Assembly: GCA_947561395.2 (NCBI GenBank)
Contig: OX387183.1
Span: 10,281,402 to 10,345,401 of the forward strand
DNA length: 64,000 nt
Direction: 5' to 3'
Origin: Buxus sempervirens
Taxonomy: Eukaryota > Streptophyta > Magnoliopsida > Buxales > Buxaceae
Shown here: one piece after another, positions 11,372-22,600 of the stretch
Position numbering within the stretch: the first letter of the stretch is position 1
Layout: each line of letters opens with the position of its first letter
Notes under the pieces: model-generated
Seen by the model: only the letters and a program-made list of their open reading frames with translations
Database searches by the model: none
Told to the model about the DNA's origin: nothing
Made by a program: the position numbers and the translations under genes

Positions 11372-12674
11372 ATGCCCAAACGAAAAACCTTAGGTCGTAA
11401 GGCTAAGAAGGCAAGGACGCCTACCCCTTCTCCTCCCCCTCATGATCTCCCTCCGTCCGGTCAGACTATGACCCAGACGATACTGAGCAGGCTGTAGCTG
11501 GGGCTACGAGTTCGCCTTTGTTGTCTCCAGAACACACACCATCCGCTGCCCTTGGGGGGCATGGGGTACGCGTCAAAAGGTCATTGGTCGTTGAGAAAGC
11601 CGTGCTCAAAGACCAAATTTCGAAATATGGTTTGGAACCACTTCTTAAGAAAATAGGATGGGAGGGTATTTTGGACTGGGGAGGTGATGCAAACATGTCG
11701 GTCGTGTGTCATCTCTATGGGAATGCACGAGTTACAACTCTTGCCAGTGAACCAGATCCTGCATTTACAGTTGATATAAATGGTAAAGCTGTCTTTGTCA
11801 CCCCTGACCGCATCAGTGAATTGATGCACATCCCGCGTAATGAAGTGCGCACATTTGATCCCCCCCTCCAGTCGGACCTTGAGGAGGCAACGCGTTCCCT
11901 CTGTGGGAACGACGCCGAGTGGCACAGAGCCGCCCTTACTGCTAGTAGTATGATGCCAAAGTATAGGGTTCTCCACCACATCTTCACATTTAATGTGTAC
12001 CCGAGGCGTGGTAATAAGTATGACATGACTCCTGCCATGGTGATGCTCCTGTATCGGGTTGTTCAGGGCATTCGAATGTGTCTGCCAACGTTGATTTGCA
12101 AGCACATTTGCCAGTTTATCCTCTCTGCCACTAGAAGTAAAGCAACATCCAATCCTAGAGCTCTTCCTTTCGCTTATCTGATGACCCAACTTGCCAAAAA
12201 ACATGGTCTCCAAGGTCCGGTTGACTCTACTGTCTGTTCAATCCCTCTCTCCAGGACCAACATCCAACTCATGTATTTAGATCCGTTGCCTCATCAGCGT
12301 ACGGACACCGGAAGATCATCAAGCTCTCAGCAGGTGCAGCACCAGAGGGGCCCCGGCTACCATCAACATCATCCATGCCTTCTACATCATCCGTACCAGA
12401 TCTGCAACGTGCACACCGCGGCAGGCGTCGAGGCCCCGGTCATCTGCATGGAGGAGCGTCGACTTCACAACCACAAGCTAATGAATTTGCAGTTTTCAAG
12501 GAGGAGGTCAGACAGGAGCTTGGAGGGTTGAAGTGACTAGTGAAGCGGGTGTTGCGGGTGGTGAGCCACATTTATACCTGCCAGAGTCAACAGGAGCCAT
12601 CGCTACCACCTTTGCCAGAGTCCGATGCAGATGATGATGCAGGTGCTGGTGCAGCAGCAGAGGAGGCTGTGTAG
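11372..12674 (+). pseudogene. Putative plant transposon protein (Transposase_32-like), broken
   Basis: Starts at ATG 11372 with a basic MPKRKTLGRKAKKAR leader. The body (about 11560-12230) resembles the 'putative plant transposon protein' family: LVVEKAVLKDQISKYGLEPL, WGGDANMSVVCHLYGNARV and VFVTPDRISELMHIPRNEV, then an AMVMLLYRVVQGIRMCLPTLI helix-rich part. The tail is Ser/Pro/Arg-rich (GRRRGPGHLHG) and ends in an acidic ESDADDDAGAGAAAEEAV. Continuity needs a one-base frame change near 11455-11465 and another near 12230-12290, and TGA 12534-12536 interrupts the tail before TAG 12672-12674. The function of this family is unknown; it accompanies plant DNA transposons. Introns could explain one shift, but no intron of normal length fits. 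Confidence 0.6.
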
Positions 12675-13795
12675 TTCATGTCAGTGAAGATGTGGGAGAT
12701 GTTTTTTTGGTTATCTTCACTTGTTTAATTCATAACTTGATTTTTTTAACTTTATGAACTTGACTTTTTTAACTTTGATAACTTTATGACTTTTTTTTAT
12801 GTTCCCCCGCATGTAAGCAATATAATGTGGTATGTTTAAATGGGAATATTTGTGTGCTATCAAATGGATCTTTTGTTTATGTTGGTGTCTTTAATTTTAG
12901 TTGGACATTTGTCCATTTGAAATGTTTAAGATTAAGACATCGATGGATCGGAATATACATCGATTTATCGGAACATTAATCGGAATTTGCATGATTAAGG
13001 ATCGCGACTCAAAAAGTACAAATTCGATTCATCGGAAACTAATCTCGATTGATCGTTGAAATATCGATCAATCAGTAAATTATCGATTTAATAAACAGAG
13101 CGCGTCCTTCAGTCTCTTCACCATGCAGGATTAAGCCTCGACTAATCGATTAACGACGATTATCCAATTTGGCCACTGGATGTACATATACGATTAATCG
13201 AAATGATTAACGATTAATCAAAGTAAATCGGATGAATCGCGAAATTGCCGATACGAAATACAGAGTGACCTTTTTCCAGGGGTTTATGCAGGATTAACTA
13301 CCGATTAATCGAATTGACCGTAATATTATTCGATTGATCGTAATATTATTAGATTAATCGGAACTTTGTGATACCCGCTAATGGTCATCTGGAGTATTTC
13401 GATCGATGCACCTACGGTTAATCGGACTTGTTATCGATTGATCAATATTTGTCATGCACTTAATCAAAATAATAACAGGTTAATCGTTTTTTCAGCGATT
13501 AATACAATGCCTTCATTACTTGCTACAGCATGCTTTGAACTGTAAATGCACGTTGAACAAGACATATATAAACACCAAAACTTTCTAAGTACATCAAGTT
13601 CACATCACTCCCAAAAATAAAAAAAACCAAAACATAAAAAAGAATTGGATATTCCTATGAATAAAAAATAACTATACAACCCCAAACATCGCATCACTCC
13701 AAAGAAAGATAACACCAAACATTGTAAAGTACTTTATGTTCCTATGAATACAAAACACTATACAACCCCAAACATGGAAGTGTCTTCTCTAAGCA
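12675..13795. other. Palindrome-rich spacer between convergent MULE genes
   Basis: 12675-12930 is AT-rich 3' sequence of the plus-strand gene. 12940-13510 holds many ATCGATTAATCG-like variants, with exact CGATTAATCG at 13191 and 13302 but no tandem period. 13560-13795 is probably the 3' untranslated part of the minus-strand Ulp1 gene. Confidence 0.5.
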
Positions 13796-15751
13796 TCACC
13801 CAATCTGACGATGCAACACCTTATGCTTTAACCTGTTAGTTGGATCCAACACCAAATCTGCCATCACCTTCTTCCTAAAGTACGGGATATTATCCTGCTT
13901 CATAACAAGTAATGATATTAACTTAGCATCAAACAATCATCTATAGGATAATAAATGCATATGATGTAATTAAGTTCTGGAAAAAGAAAGCATGCTTGTC
14001 CAGATTGAGGGTTTAGCACATGCCCATCCCAAAACTCCATAAACTTCAACACAAAAACACCACAATCAAACCTACATCACAAGTTCGGGGTAAACAAAAC
14101 ATAAACGTATTAGAACAGTGTAGAACATCAATCATCCACAAAGACATTATCTTACCCGTTCTTTTGATGAGGCACTGATGCATACTCCCTATCCCATGAT
14201 GGAATCCCAAACGGTCTTGCGTGGACAAATGTCTCAAATAAGTCCTCAAAAAATTTTGCCTGCCAAATTAAAATATCTTGCACTATAATCTAAGTCAAAC
14301 ACTTCCACGACAACATAGAAGGATGCTTAGCAAATATAAATTACAAATTAACAATGGAAACGCAAACCTACAAGTTTATTGACCGCCTCCCCTTGCAAAC
14401 CTTGTCTAGAACTACTATCCGAGTCCAACAATTCAAATCTTTTTCCTTTCACATTCAATACTACAAGGAACCAATGGTTCCTTTGGCATACTGGTAGAAA
14501 AATCTACATAAAACATTAACTATTAATTACGAGGAGAAGCCTAATCTAAACATGTGATTGGAAGAACTTGCAAAAATTACTGAGAGAAGAACATTATAAG
14601 ACAACATGTTTTTTATTTCCATAAAAAAATATACTTAATTTACCATTTCACATTCACAGAGGAGAAACCCAATTGTTTTCAGAGAGAAGTACTTCTTATA
14701 CATCGTATCAATCTCCTCTTTGCCGTTTATGATTATATCCTATGATTTACAATAGAATTAGAAACGCATATGCATACCTTATTACACAAATTTAATGCAA
14801 GCTAGAATAGTCAAATATGCTTACAGTGACAACGGGAGAACAATAATGCTTTCTGACTCCTGATGAATATAAACCTTGTCGGTTGATAAGGCAAATAGCA
14901 TATGCTGCTATTACCTATATTACATAATACATAATAGATATAACCGTTAATATGATTGTCGAATTAACTAGCTATACAATGAGATAAAACTAACATACTA
15001 TGCTGCCGACCCAACATCCATCTGCCAAGCAAAGCATCTCTTCCACTGTAACATGTATTCCAATGTAATCCACAACAACCAAGCTACACAATAATAAGAA
15101 ATTCATGTCACAATCGAAACACTACATCGAGGGAAAACTAATTGTGTTTTCCGTCGATCTGGCACACAAATATAAGCATCTCCACACATTAACTTCATGT
15201 TCTCTCATAAACAATATATATAAAGAATTACTTACTTTTTTGGACGCAATTCATTTACATATTTGACAACCCGCTTTTCATTAGGCTTCAACGGAGGGAA
15301 TTTGTGTTGGACAACGAACGGCGAACACAAATTTTTGGGTTTTTTAATCATTCGCTTGAATTTACTTGAAGAAACAACCTTCGGTTTTGGTGACGCGATC
15401 ACATCAGCAACTTCCATTGGTGACCCTTGCTCATCACCAACAGCTTCAACCGGTGATGGTGATCGTCTCAACTCATGGGCTAAATTCGGGTGTTCACCAT
15501 GGGTTGGTGTGTCTCCGCGTCTCTGGAGGTACAACTTCAATTCCGTGCAATGACGCTGCATCTCCTGAGCAGCAGCTGCCATCCGATCCATTTGTTCTTG
15601 TAATATCTGTATCAATAATCAAGTGTTAAAATTAGATTCATCATTCAAGTGTGAATATAGAATACTAGTTAACCACCTCACAACTTTGTGCTTTCTCCCA
15701 CCGAGATAGATTGCCAGGCAATCCATCCGTGCTTCTGTCATTTCTTGCCAT
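13796..15751 (-). CDS. Ulp1/C48 SUMO-protease-like protein of the MULE, intact
   Basis: Ten exons join in phase into 386 aa: 15751-15677, 15606-15236, 15158-15126, 15083-14999, 14914-14825, 14739-14644, 14503-14372, 14259-14156, 14071-13996, 13894-13796. The N-terminal third is a Gln-rich helical stretch followed by a basic SKFKRMIKKPK segment. The protease core has VIAAYAICLINRQG, NHWFLVVLNVKGKRFELLDS (His260, Asp277) and HQKNGFDCGVFVLKFMEFW (Gln326, Cys332), so all catalytic residues of family C48 are present. C48 enzymes cut SUMO from its precursor or from conjugates, usually in the nucleus. All introns are GT-AG except the last, which starts GC (13995-13994). The ATG at 15751 is chosen because the first exon then has exactly 25 codons and splices in phase. 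The actual substrate is unknown. Confidence 0.87.
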
Positions 15752-16246
15752 GTGTGTATTGGATAACTCCGTCTTCTTTAAGGCTTACCTACATTTCATT
15801 CACCAATTTCAAAAATTTGTTTTCCTCAATTTTCAGAATAACCATCGCATTAATAATAGATAAAATAGCCGTGTCGAGTTAACCATTCAAAGCACTTAAA
15901 CTTTTTATAAATATTTCATAATTATGAACAACACACCAAATAACATTGAACAATAGGTTAACTAACCCATTAATGGAACTATTACAATCTTATTTTACAA
16001 TGACCAACTTGACCATTTCATTGTTAGATAAAGCCTAAATTACCTAGCCATGATATTGGTTAAATAACCCTACACTTATATTTCTCTTAAATGACATATA
16101 GTTTAATATTTCCAATTTCTAGGATTTTGTCAGCTAAAGTGGCCTTGTTATGCCTTCTAACTCATAAATTTTAAACAAATGTATTTAATTTTTTTTTTAA
16201 ACTTCGACATCATCTCTCTTACCCATTAAGAGTCTTAAGAGTCAAC
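15752..16246. other. Upstream region of the Ulp1-like gene
   Basis: AT-rich stretch between the Ulp1 start and the right inverted repeat. It probably holds the promoter and leader. No clear TATA box or further coding exon was identified. Confidence 0.4.
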
Positions 16247-17000
16247 ATGCTACCCACAAACATCTTTATACTAAACACAGCATTACGAAAAACACACCAA
16301 ATAACATTGAACAATAAGTTCATTAATCGATTAATCGACTTGTACTCGATTTATTGGATGAACAATGTGTTCATTGTTCGATTAATCGCCTTCTAGTCGA
16401 ACACATCGATCAATAAAGCGATGAGTTTCAGGCGATTCCAATGAATGGTTTTGAGGAAAACCGATTAGGGAAAATCGTTGATAACCATAACCAAAAACGA
16501 TTAGCCACAATAGGTTCATACCTTGAGGAGATTCGTCCAAAACCCCTACCAATGCAAACGTTCCACTGCTGAGTTTCGTCAAAACCCTCTACGGCCCTTT
16601 CCTTCCCCAAAAAACGCAAGCTAAACCAGGGCCATGGACATGGGGTTTCGAGATTTTACTGTATATTCCTTCAACCGAACATGCTTCGAGGTTTCAACGT
16701 TCCACTCGAGATGGGGTTTCAAGAGGGGCTTCAGTCAACCGGAGAAAGCTTCGCCGTCGAGATAGGGTTCCCACCTTCGCTGCTCGCTCGACGCTTCAGA
16801 GAACCAGGGTTTCAATCGAACGAAGAGGGAAGATCGAACGAAGAGGGAAGGGCAAAATGGGGTATGCAAAATCTGCTACAGTGTTTTTGGACCACTTGGT
16901 AAATAGTTTTTAAAAGTTGCATGATTTGGTAGGAAAGACTTTTCAACGGCTGTTTTTGTATTTACTTTTCAAAAGACGGACGTATATGAAATTTAGAGGA
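16247..17000 (-). repeat. Right terminal inverted repeat of the MULE
   Basis: Reverse complement of the left repeat. It carries the matching pair of palindromes at 16328 and 16379, with the same 51-bp spacing as the left pair. The outer 160 bp are about 95% identical to the left end by eye. Confidence 0.85.
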
Positions 17001-17325
17001 AGGAAATGGTAGTATTTATGTAATCAACAATCCCATCACTTTATCTAGGGCAACAATTTTAACTATAAAAAATCATCTAATTAGTCAATTTCTATAGTCA
17101 TTATATAGATTTTTAAAATAATGATGCAAGTTTTAATACAATTTTGACATGAACGTCACGCCTCAAATTTGGTGTAACAATTTGGACGCGAACTGTATAC
17201 TACCGTAACCAATTTAATATAATATAGAAATAATTCAATTAAAAATCTTGAGACTAGGAAGTAGGAACCATGTAAAATCTATTAGAGCATGATAATAAGA
17301 GTATCTTAAGGAAGAAATAAAACAT

Positions 17326-18320
17326 TCTTTTTTTTGTGGTAAAAGCCAGAACTAGTTCATTTCATTCAAAATGATGAGTACATGGAGTAAGGCTGAAGCC
17401 ACCCATAAACATAGAAAACATCCAAAGGAACCCATCACTAGGTTTACAATAACACTACCAACTACTTTCATGTTCATGTCTACACAGATAAAGAACACAG
17501 TTAAGCGAATGGCCAAAGCTGGAAAACCTAATGGCAACCCATAAGACACACTTGAAAAGGGGTCCGCTTTCTTGCGGATTTAAAGGTCTCCTAAAATGGA
17601 AAACATCACCGCTGGAAAGGCGATAGAACAGGGAGAGATCAAAACACTGATATTCACCGAAACGATGTGCAGAGATAAACCTAGAGTAATGGAAGTACAC
17701 TGAAATCCGGTAACGAACTTCACTTGAACTGACAAAAGGCAAATGCCGGACATGGAAATTTGAACTAGGAATCTGGCAGTAAACACTACGCTTTGAGGAT
17801 AGACACCTAGACCATACAAATCTTGACAAAAACCCAACAAAAAGAGAGATTTCGAGAGTATTAAAGCCCTGAGGCTGAGGGCTAGTTATCGGTCGGCATT
17901 GGCTGCCAGACCAAACAAGGTTCGACAGATGCCAACCGACGCCGTCGTCAGCGTCAGTCTCGTCTCCTTCATCATCCTCTTCACCTTGGATTTCCATCAG
18001 AAACAAAACCCACAACGCCTACCACCGAAAACCGTTCCCTCGTTTTACACTGGAGAGCCAACCCCTGTTCGAACACCACTCACCGGAAGTTGGTCCTCCA
18101 ATAGCTGATGAAGATCGTACCGAAAACAACCACTTCAAACCCTAGCTGCTACAAACCCTAACCGTTACATTCCCTTTCGTCGCCAACAGAGTGAGATTGA
18201 GGCCAGCTCTTCTGTGAATCTGATAGCTGCAAACCCTAGCCGTCATGCTTCCTATCGTCGCTGCAAACCCTAGCCGTCGCACTTCCTATCGCCACTGCAA
18301 ACCCTAGCAGATTTTGCCTT
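17326..18320 (-). mobile_element. Poly(A)-tailed retroposed sequence of unknown origin
   Basis: A T-run followed by GTGGTAAAAGCCAGAACTAG at 17328-17350 is, on the minus strand, the ACCAC-poly(A) ending common at LINE or retrocopy 3' ends. The body keeps a minus-strand open frame at 17455-18015 without recognisable motifs. Its upper end (18121-18320) contains about five AAACCCTAGC/AAACCCTAAC units roughly 33 bp apart near 18225-18310. Upstream of it, 17001-17325 is plain AT-rich DNA. Confidence 0.35.
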
Positions 18321-18329
18321 GTTTGAGGA

Positions 18330-18474
18330 GACCGTTTCCTCTGGCGCCAGTCCATGGTACCAAACTGAAAGCGGACGGATGGATGCCACTATCAATATAG
18401 TGGGGCCCATACCCACTAAATCCTAGCCGATGGTAGCAGAGCAGACTGTAGCGCATAAGAGGAAACGCATTCTC
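18330..18474. mobile_element. Mutator-type MITE, copy 1
   Basis: A 145-bp element with imperfect inverted ends (left GACCGTTTCCTC, right reverse complement GAGAATGCGTTTCCTC) and the internal block ACGGATGGATGCC..GGGGCCC shared with the two copies below. Flanks GTTTGAGGA and GTTTGAGTG match at 7 of 9 positions, consistent with an old 9-bp target duplication. Confidence 0.6.
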
Positions 18475-18846
18475 GTTTGAGTGGATTAAATGATTCCTTG
18501 TGTCATGGTTGTGGTTATTTTATGTTTATGTTTTCCACTTTACTTTGACTATTTATGTTTAATTTTGTCGAAAATTCCATGATTCTTTGAATGATAAACT
18601 TGATGGTTGGGGTTATTCATTGTGCCTTAAAATCGTACCGTTGCTCTGGGTATTGTGATTGGTGCATTCAATTTGAAAGCTTAAATTTCTCTTCCATTAA
18701 AATAATTTGTTATCGTTGCCTTGAACGACATTATTGCTGTTCATAGACGTTTGAAGACAACAGCAGCAGGAGGTGGTAATGGCACAAGCAGTGATAGCTA
18801 ATGGCAATGGTTGGCAACGCACTGATTTCAGGTGGGTGAAGTAGAC
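18475..18846. other. Spacer between MITE copies
   Basis: AT-rich sequence with no gene seen. A CAGCAGCAGG run near 18762 is the only local feature. Confidence 0.4.
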
Positions 18847-18996
18847 GAAAGCATTTCCTACAAAGCCAAAATCTGGTGGTTCCGTGAAACCTGCGGCTGG
18901 GATGGAGTTTGGATGTGTGGGGCCCCCTCCTGACAAGGGCATCCATCCGTGCGTTTCACGCTGGCACCACTGAGTGGCTCCAGGTGAAACACTATC
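18847..18996. mobile_element. Mutator-type MITE, copy 2
   Basis: A 150-bp element, inverted relative to copy 3, sharing GCATCCATCCGTGC and CCACTGAGTGGCTCCAG with it. The 9-bp flanks are GAAGTAGAC (18838-18846) and GAAATAGAC (18997-19005), a target duplication with one mismatch. Confidence 0.8.
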
Positions 18997-19005
18997 GAAA
19001 TAGAC

Positions 19006-19482
19006 AGGTATAAAGAAGAGCCATTAAGATCTAGAAGATTCAGAATTTGTTCGTGGAGCGGAAAAAAACAGAAGGAAAAATCTGCAGGTAATTATTTACT
19101 TTTGGAAATTTTTTTTTTTAAAAAAATCATCTCACTGCGAATGTGTTTTAAACCCATTTCAATGTTCTTGATATATCATCCAAGATCACCTGAGTGATTT
19201 CTTCTTAAAGTCAGGGAAATATGAGGATCATCACTTCACAGGTGCAGCATAAAGTATCCAAACAAAGATACTAAATGCAAATATTTCCTGCTCCAGTATT
19301 GTGCTCAGTAAATCACCTTTGAGGTTAAATATGCATTAAAAATTCATGCAGAGCTTAAAATATGCATCCTCAAATTCATGCAAAGCTTTTTGATGAAACA
19401 TGTTCTATAACCATCACTACTAACCAAAATGCAGTCGAAAATCCATCTTTTATTATTCTGCTACAGCACCAGCAATGAGGAC
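19006..19482. other. 3' flank of the reductase gene
   Basis: AT-rich stretch downstream of the reductase stop codon (minus strand). It probably includes the 3' untranslated region. No separate gene was seen. Confidence 0.4.
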
Positions 19483-19627
19483 TCAGGAACTCAAAAAATT
19501 TTTCTCCTTCAAGCTTTCAACAGTTTCCTTCAGGCTAGCCTCCAACGGAGTGTAATCAATGCCCAAGCTCTTCACTTTCTCTTTGGATATGTGGTATGTT
19601 GGCACAAACGGCTTCTCATCTGCACAC
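19483..19627 (-). CDS. Reductase exon 6 (C-terminal)
   Basis: After GGCAG reads [20 protein letters not shown] to LKEKNFLSS and TGA at 19485-19483. The C-terminal [12 protein letters not shown] helix is typical of CCR-like enzymes. Confidence 0.92.
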
Positions 19628-22600
19628 CTGCCAGGGATTAAAAAACGGGTCCTCTCAGAATTCTATGATAAACCAGGAAAATTATTACTAACAAATAAAG
19701 CAGACTGCTAGGCTTGTTCTATTTTACTAAACCATTAGGTACCAGGCAGTCACCATACTGCGGTTGTACAGGCCTCCACGACTTTTTATTACAAGGAATT
19801 CTGGTTTCTGGCTCATCCAGAAGATTTATAAACAGTTCCTAGATCCAAGCAATTGATAATATTAAACATTTTAAAGAATTCGTTTCAATTGGGAATGGCC
19901 AAAACACAAAAGGCACATCACAGGTGAAAAAGAATAATCACTCAATCAATTTGCTCTTCTGTTACATTTCTAGATGGGATCCACTCATAATCTACTTCAG
20001 ACGAAAGATTATACACCACATTTGGCAAACAAGGCACAAATATACATACTGACAACACACATATAGCTTCCATAAATCCCTGAAGCACCAAATATAACTT
20101 GCTCAAGAGGCGCCTTCTAGATTATAAGGTGTCTAGATCTCATGTATGGAAATGTATAATCAACATGGAAACAAATTTTCATCTCCAAAAGTATGAAAAA
20201 GATTTCCTGCCAATGACTTGAATGGTTCAATTGGTCATTAACTGCTTGGATGAGGATTGCTTATTCCCCAACTATTAAGATTTTACTGTATGTTTCGGAA
20301 GGATTTCCTGATGGGAAACTGATGGGTGAGAAAACATATGATGACCACATGGAGAGGAAGGCTCAAAATCTTGGAGAAACCAAAAGAAAAGAAAAAGAAA
20401 AAAAAAAAGAAAGAGAGAGAAGAAAGAAAGAAAGACAAAGCAAAAATAAACTTTGGAGACTTTGACAGGAAGCAGACTGACAGATACAGTCTCAGCACAG
20501 CTGGAATGTGCAGATGAAAATTATGGAGCACTTCTGTGGATTGCAATCTACTCAAATCGAGTGAAGTAACGAGAAGACACTGTCAATGAGTTGGATGAGT
20601 TACGTGATTGAGAAACTGAATGATAATGAGTTGGACTGGGCAAGTGCAGCAACATTTCTCCAATGTCACATGCTCAGCTACAAATAAAACTACAAGTTAT
20701 TTGTGAGTAATAACCTATTATTATATAATTGAGAAATAATTTCTCACTGATAACTTAATTTTATGCTGCTTTATTACGTCAATTATAAAGACAAAAAGAA
20801 CAAAAGTTTTTGTAATTAATTAGGCTAGATGATCTCCATGCCCAAAATCACACCTAGGCAACTGCTTATATGTCTATATGGTTGCCTAGATGATGCTCGC
20901 CTAACGAGCATGCTTGGGTCCACAAAGAAGGCCCAATCACATATTTGATGCATAGGCAAAAGCTTTTAACCATATTGATCTTATTTTTGTGCCTCACAAG
21001 TTAAACAATCATCCTGGTGTGTACATATCCGTAACAATCTCTCAACATACTGAGATCACAGGTTTAGGAGCAATACTTTGCTATCTAATTCTTTCCAAGA
21101 AAAACATAAAAATCTATTCAGGAAATAATGAAGAGACAATATAAACTAGATGGCAAACTATGACAAATGTAGAAATATAAGAATGCAACAACTATGCATA
21201 CAAAAGGATAGATACTCCCAAACAAGAAAACAAAAACAAAAAAAAGGCTAACATTACTATATATTAATGTTGACTATATAACCACATGAATAGTGTTGTC
21301 GGTTTTAGTGGAATGCCAAGCTACTCCCACACACTCCCCTCTCTAGTGGCATGCTTCCTGGGGGGGAGGGGAGAGGACGGGGGGAAATCACCAAAATTTA
21401 AAAAGTTTGGCAATGTTCCATTGAAATCACTACATTTTGACGGCACACCTTTTTATAAAGGAAATTGTTCCCCACGAATGTGCAAATCGCATGTCCATAT
21501 GAAATGTCTTGTTAAAAATGGCTTGACTTGGGCATAATTTTGCCCAAATCGAGCGACATCTCCCCCAAAACATCATTTCTCCCTCACAATCCCAAAACTT
21601 ACTGATTTCTCCCTCAAATCGCCCATATTTTGCGGATAATGTTCAGATCTACACTATAGAGGAGTTGTATAGCAGATTTTTGACCATGTCCGTGGTACGT
21701 CCATTGAAGGTAAAACACATTTTTTTGATTTTGAAAGCTCTAAATTTCAGAGAAATAGATAAATTTTGTATGGATGTCCCTACTTTTAATTTTTCATAAA
21801 AACTAATATTTATTTGATTCTTTTCGTCGAAAATTCATTAGAAATTAGGAAAAAATAAAGAAAAATACAATTACTCGTTAAAAAAAAGAAGAAGCAAACA
21901 TAGAAAACTAAAAGAACAATAAATTTCTGTTTTATGTTGTTAATTATAACTTCATTTACAGAATTTTATATTTAATTATAATTGTAAATTTAAGTAGCTA
22001 AATAATAGAAATTATATAATAACAATAAAATAATGAAAAATAAACAGAAAATAATTAAAAGATTGTAAGAAAAGGGGGAAGTAAGAAAAAAATTAATCTG
22101 AAAATCTGGTGATTATATTTACATTAAAATTGAATAAAATATATAAAATAATTAGAAAAATTGAAAAAAAAATCTTAAATTATAATTCATTCTATTATTT
22201 ATTTAGTGATATTTACAGAAAATTATCATACAATAAAAATAAAATTCATATTATTTTAAATTAATTAAGTAAAAATTCATAAGAAAATAGGAAATATACA
22301 ATAAGTCATTTAGAAAAATGCAATTATAGAAAGATCGAAAAGAATAATTTGCTGTTTTATTGTGAATTTACAGCATTATATATTAAATTAAAATAAGAGA
22401 AGTTAAAATTATAATTGAAACAATAAAAAATAAGATAAGGTCTATAAAAACAATAAAAATGAGAAAAAATTTGAAATATTGCAAGACATTTTGTAAAATA
22501 AGAAAAAAGTTTGAAAATTAGATCATCAGCATCATCATTATCATAAGCCAGTTCCCACCAAAGTGGGGGAGAGCATTTCGACTGGAGCCACTCAGTGGAA

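Larger units (their letters stand above)
2846..16388. promoter_or_regulatory. Dispersed CGATTAATCG palindrome cluster
   Basis: Exact copies by eye start at 2846, 2897, 3042, 8960, 9014, 9125, 9179, 9291, 9345, 9457, 9552, 9623, 9898, 10096, 10294, 10887, 13191, 13302, 16328 and 16379: twenty in the MULE, none found outside it. Random expectation for a 10-mer in 64 kb is below one. All lie in non-coding DNA: inverted ends, leader, arrays and intergenic spacer. Many one-base variants (CGATTAATCA, CGATTGATCG, CGATTTATCG) surround them. The pattern is that of binding sites for a dimeric DNA-binding protein. That role is inference. Confidence 0.8.
2217..17000. mobile_element. Giant Mutator-like element (MULE), Kaonashi/ULP-carrying type
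   Basis: One element of about 14.8 kb bounded by long terminal inverted repeats. The outer 160 bp (2224-2390 against the reverse complement of about 16830-16995) differ at only about 8 positions, and homology resumes in an inner block reaching 2980 and 16247. Between the ends lie a MURA transposase pseudogene, an intact HMG-box-like/accessory gene, two tandem arrays, a Transposase_32-like pseudogene and an intact Ulp1-protease gene. MULEs that carry ULP-like protease genes (Kaonashi elements) are known in plants; the rest of this cargo is unusual. The left end begins GGGAAAATTTC, a typical MULE start. The right terminal four bases have diverged, and I could not find a convincing 9-bp target duplication, so the outer ends are good to within about 10 bp. 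Confidence 0.9.

Noticed and set aside
11581..12213. 210-codon minus-strand frame
   Set aside because: Antisense of the Transposase_32-like gene, with no motif of its own.
15263..15629. Plus-strand frames over the Ulp1 exon
   Set aside because: Antisense shadows of an exon whose splicing and family match are clear.
17455..18015. 186-codon minus-strand frame
   Set aside because: No recognisable domain and odd composition (Phe, Ser, Arg-rich). Kept only as part of a retroposed stretch.
20250..20520. Lys/Glu-rich short frames
   Set aside because: They come from a purine-only A/G tract in an intron.
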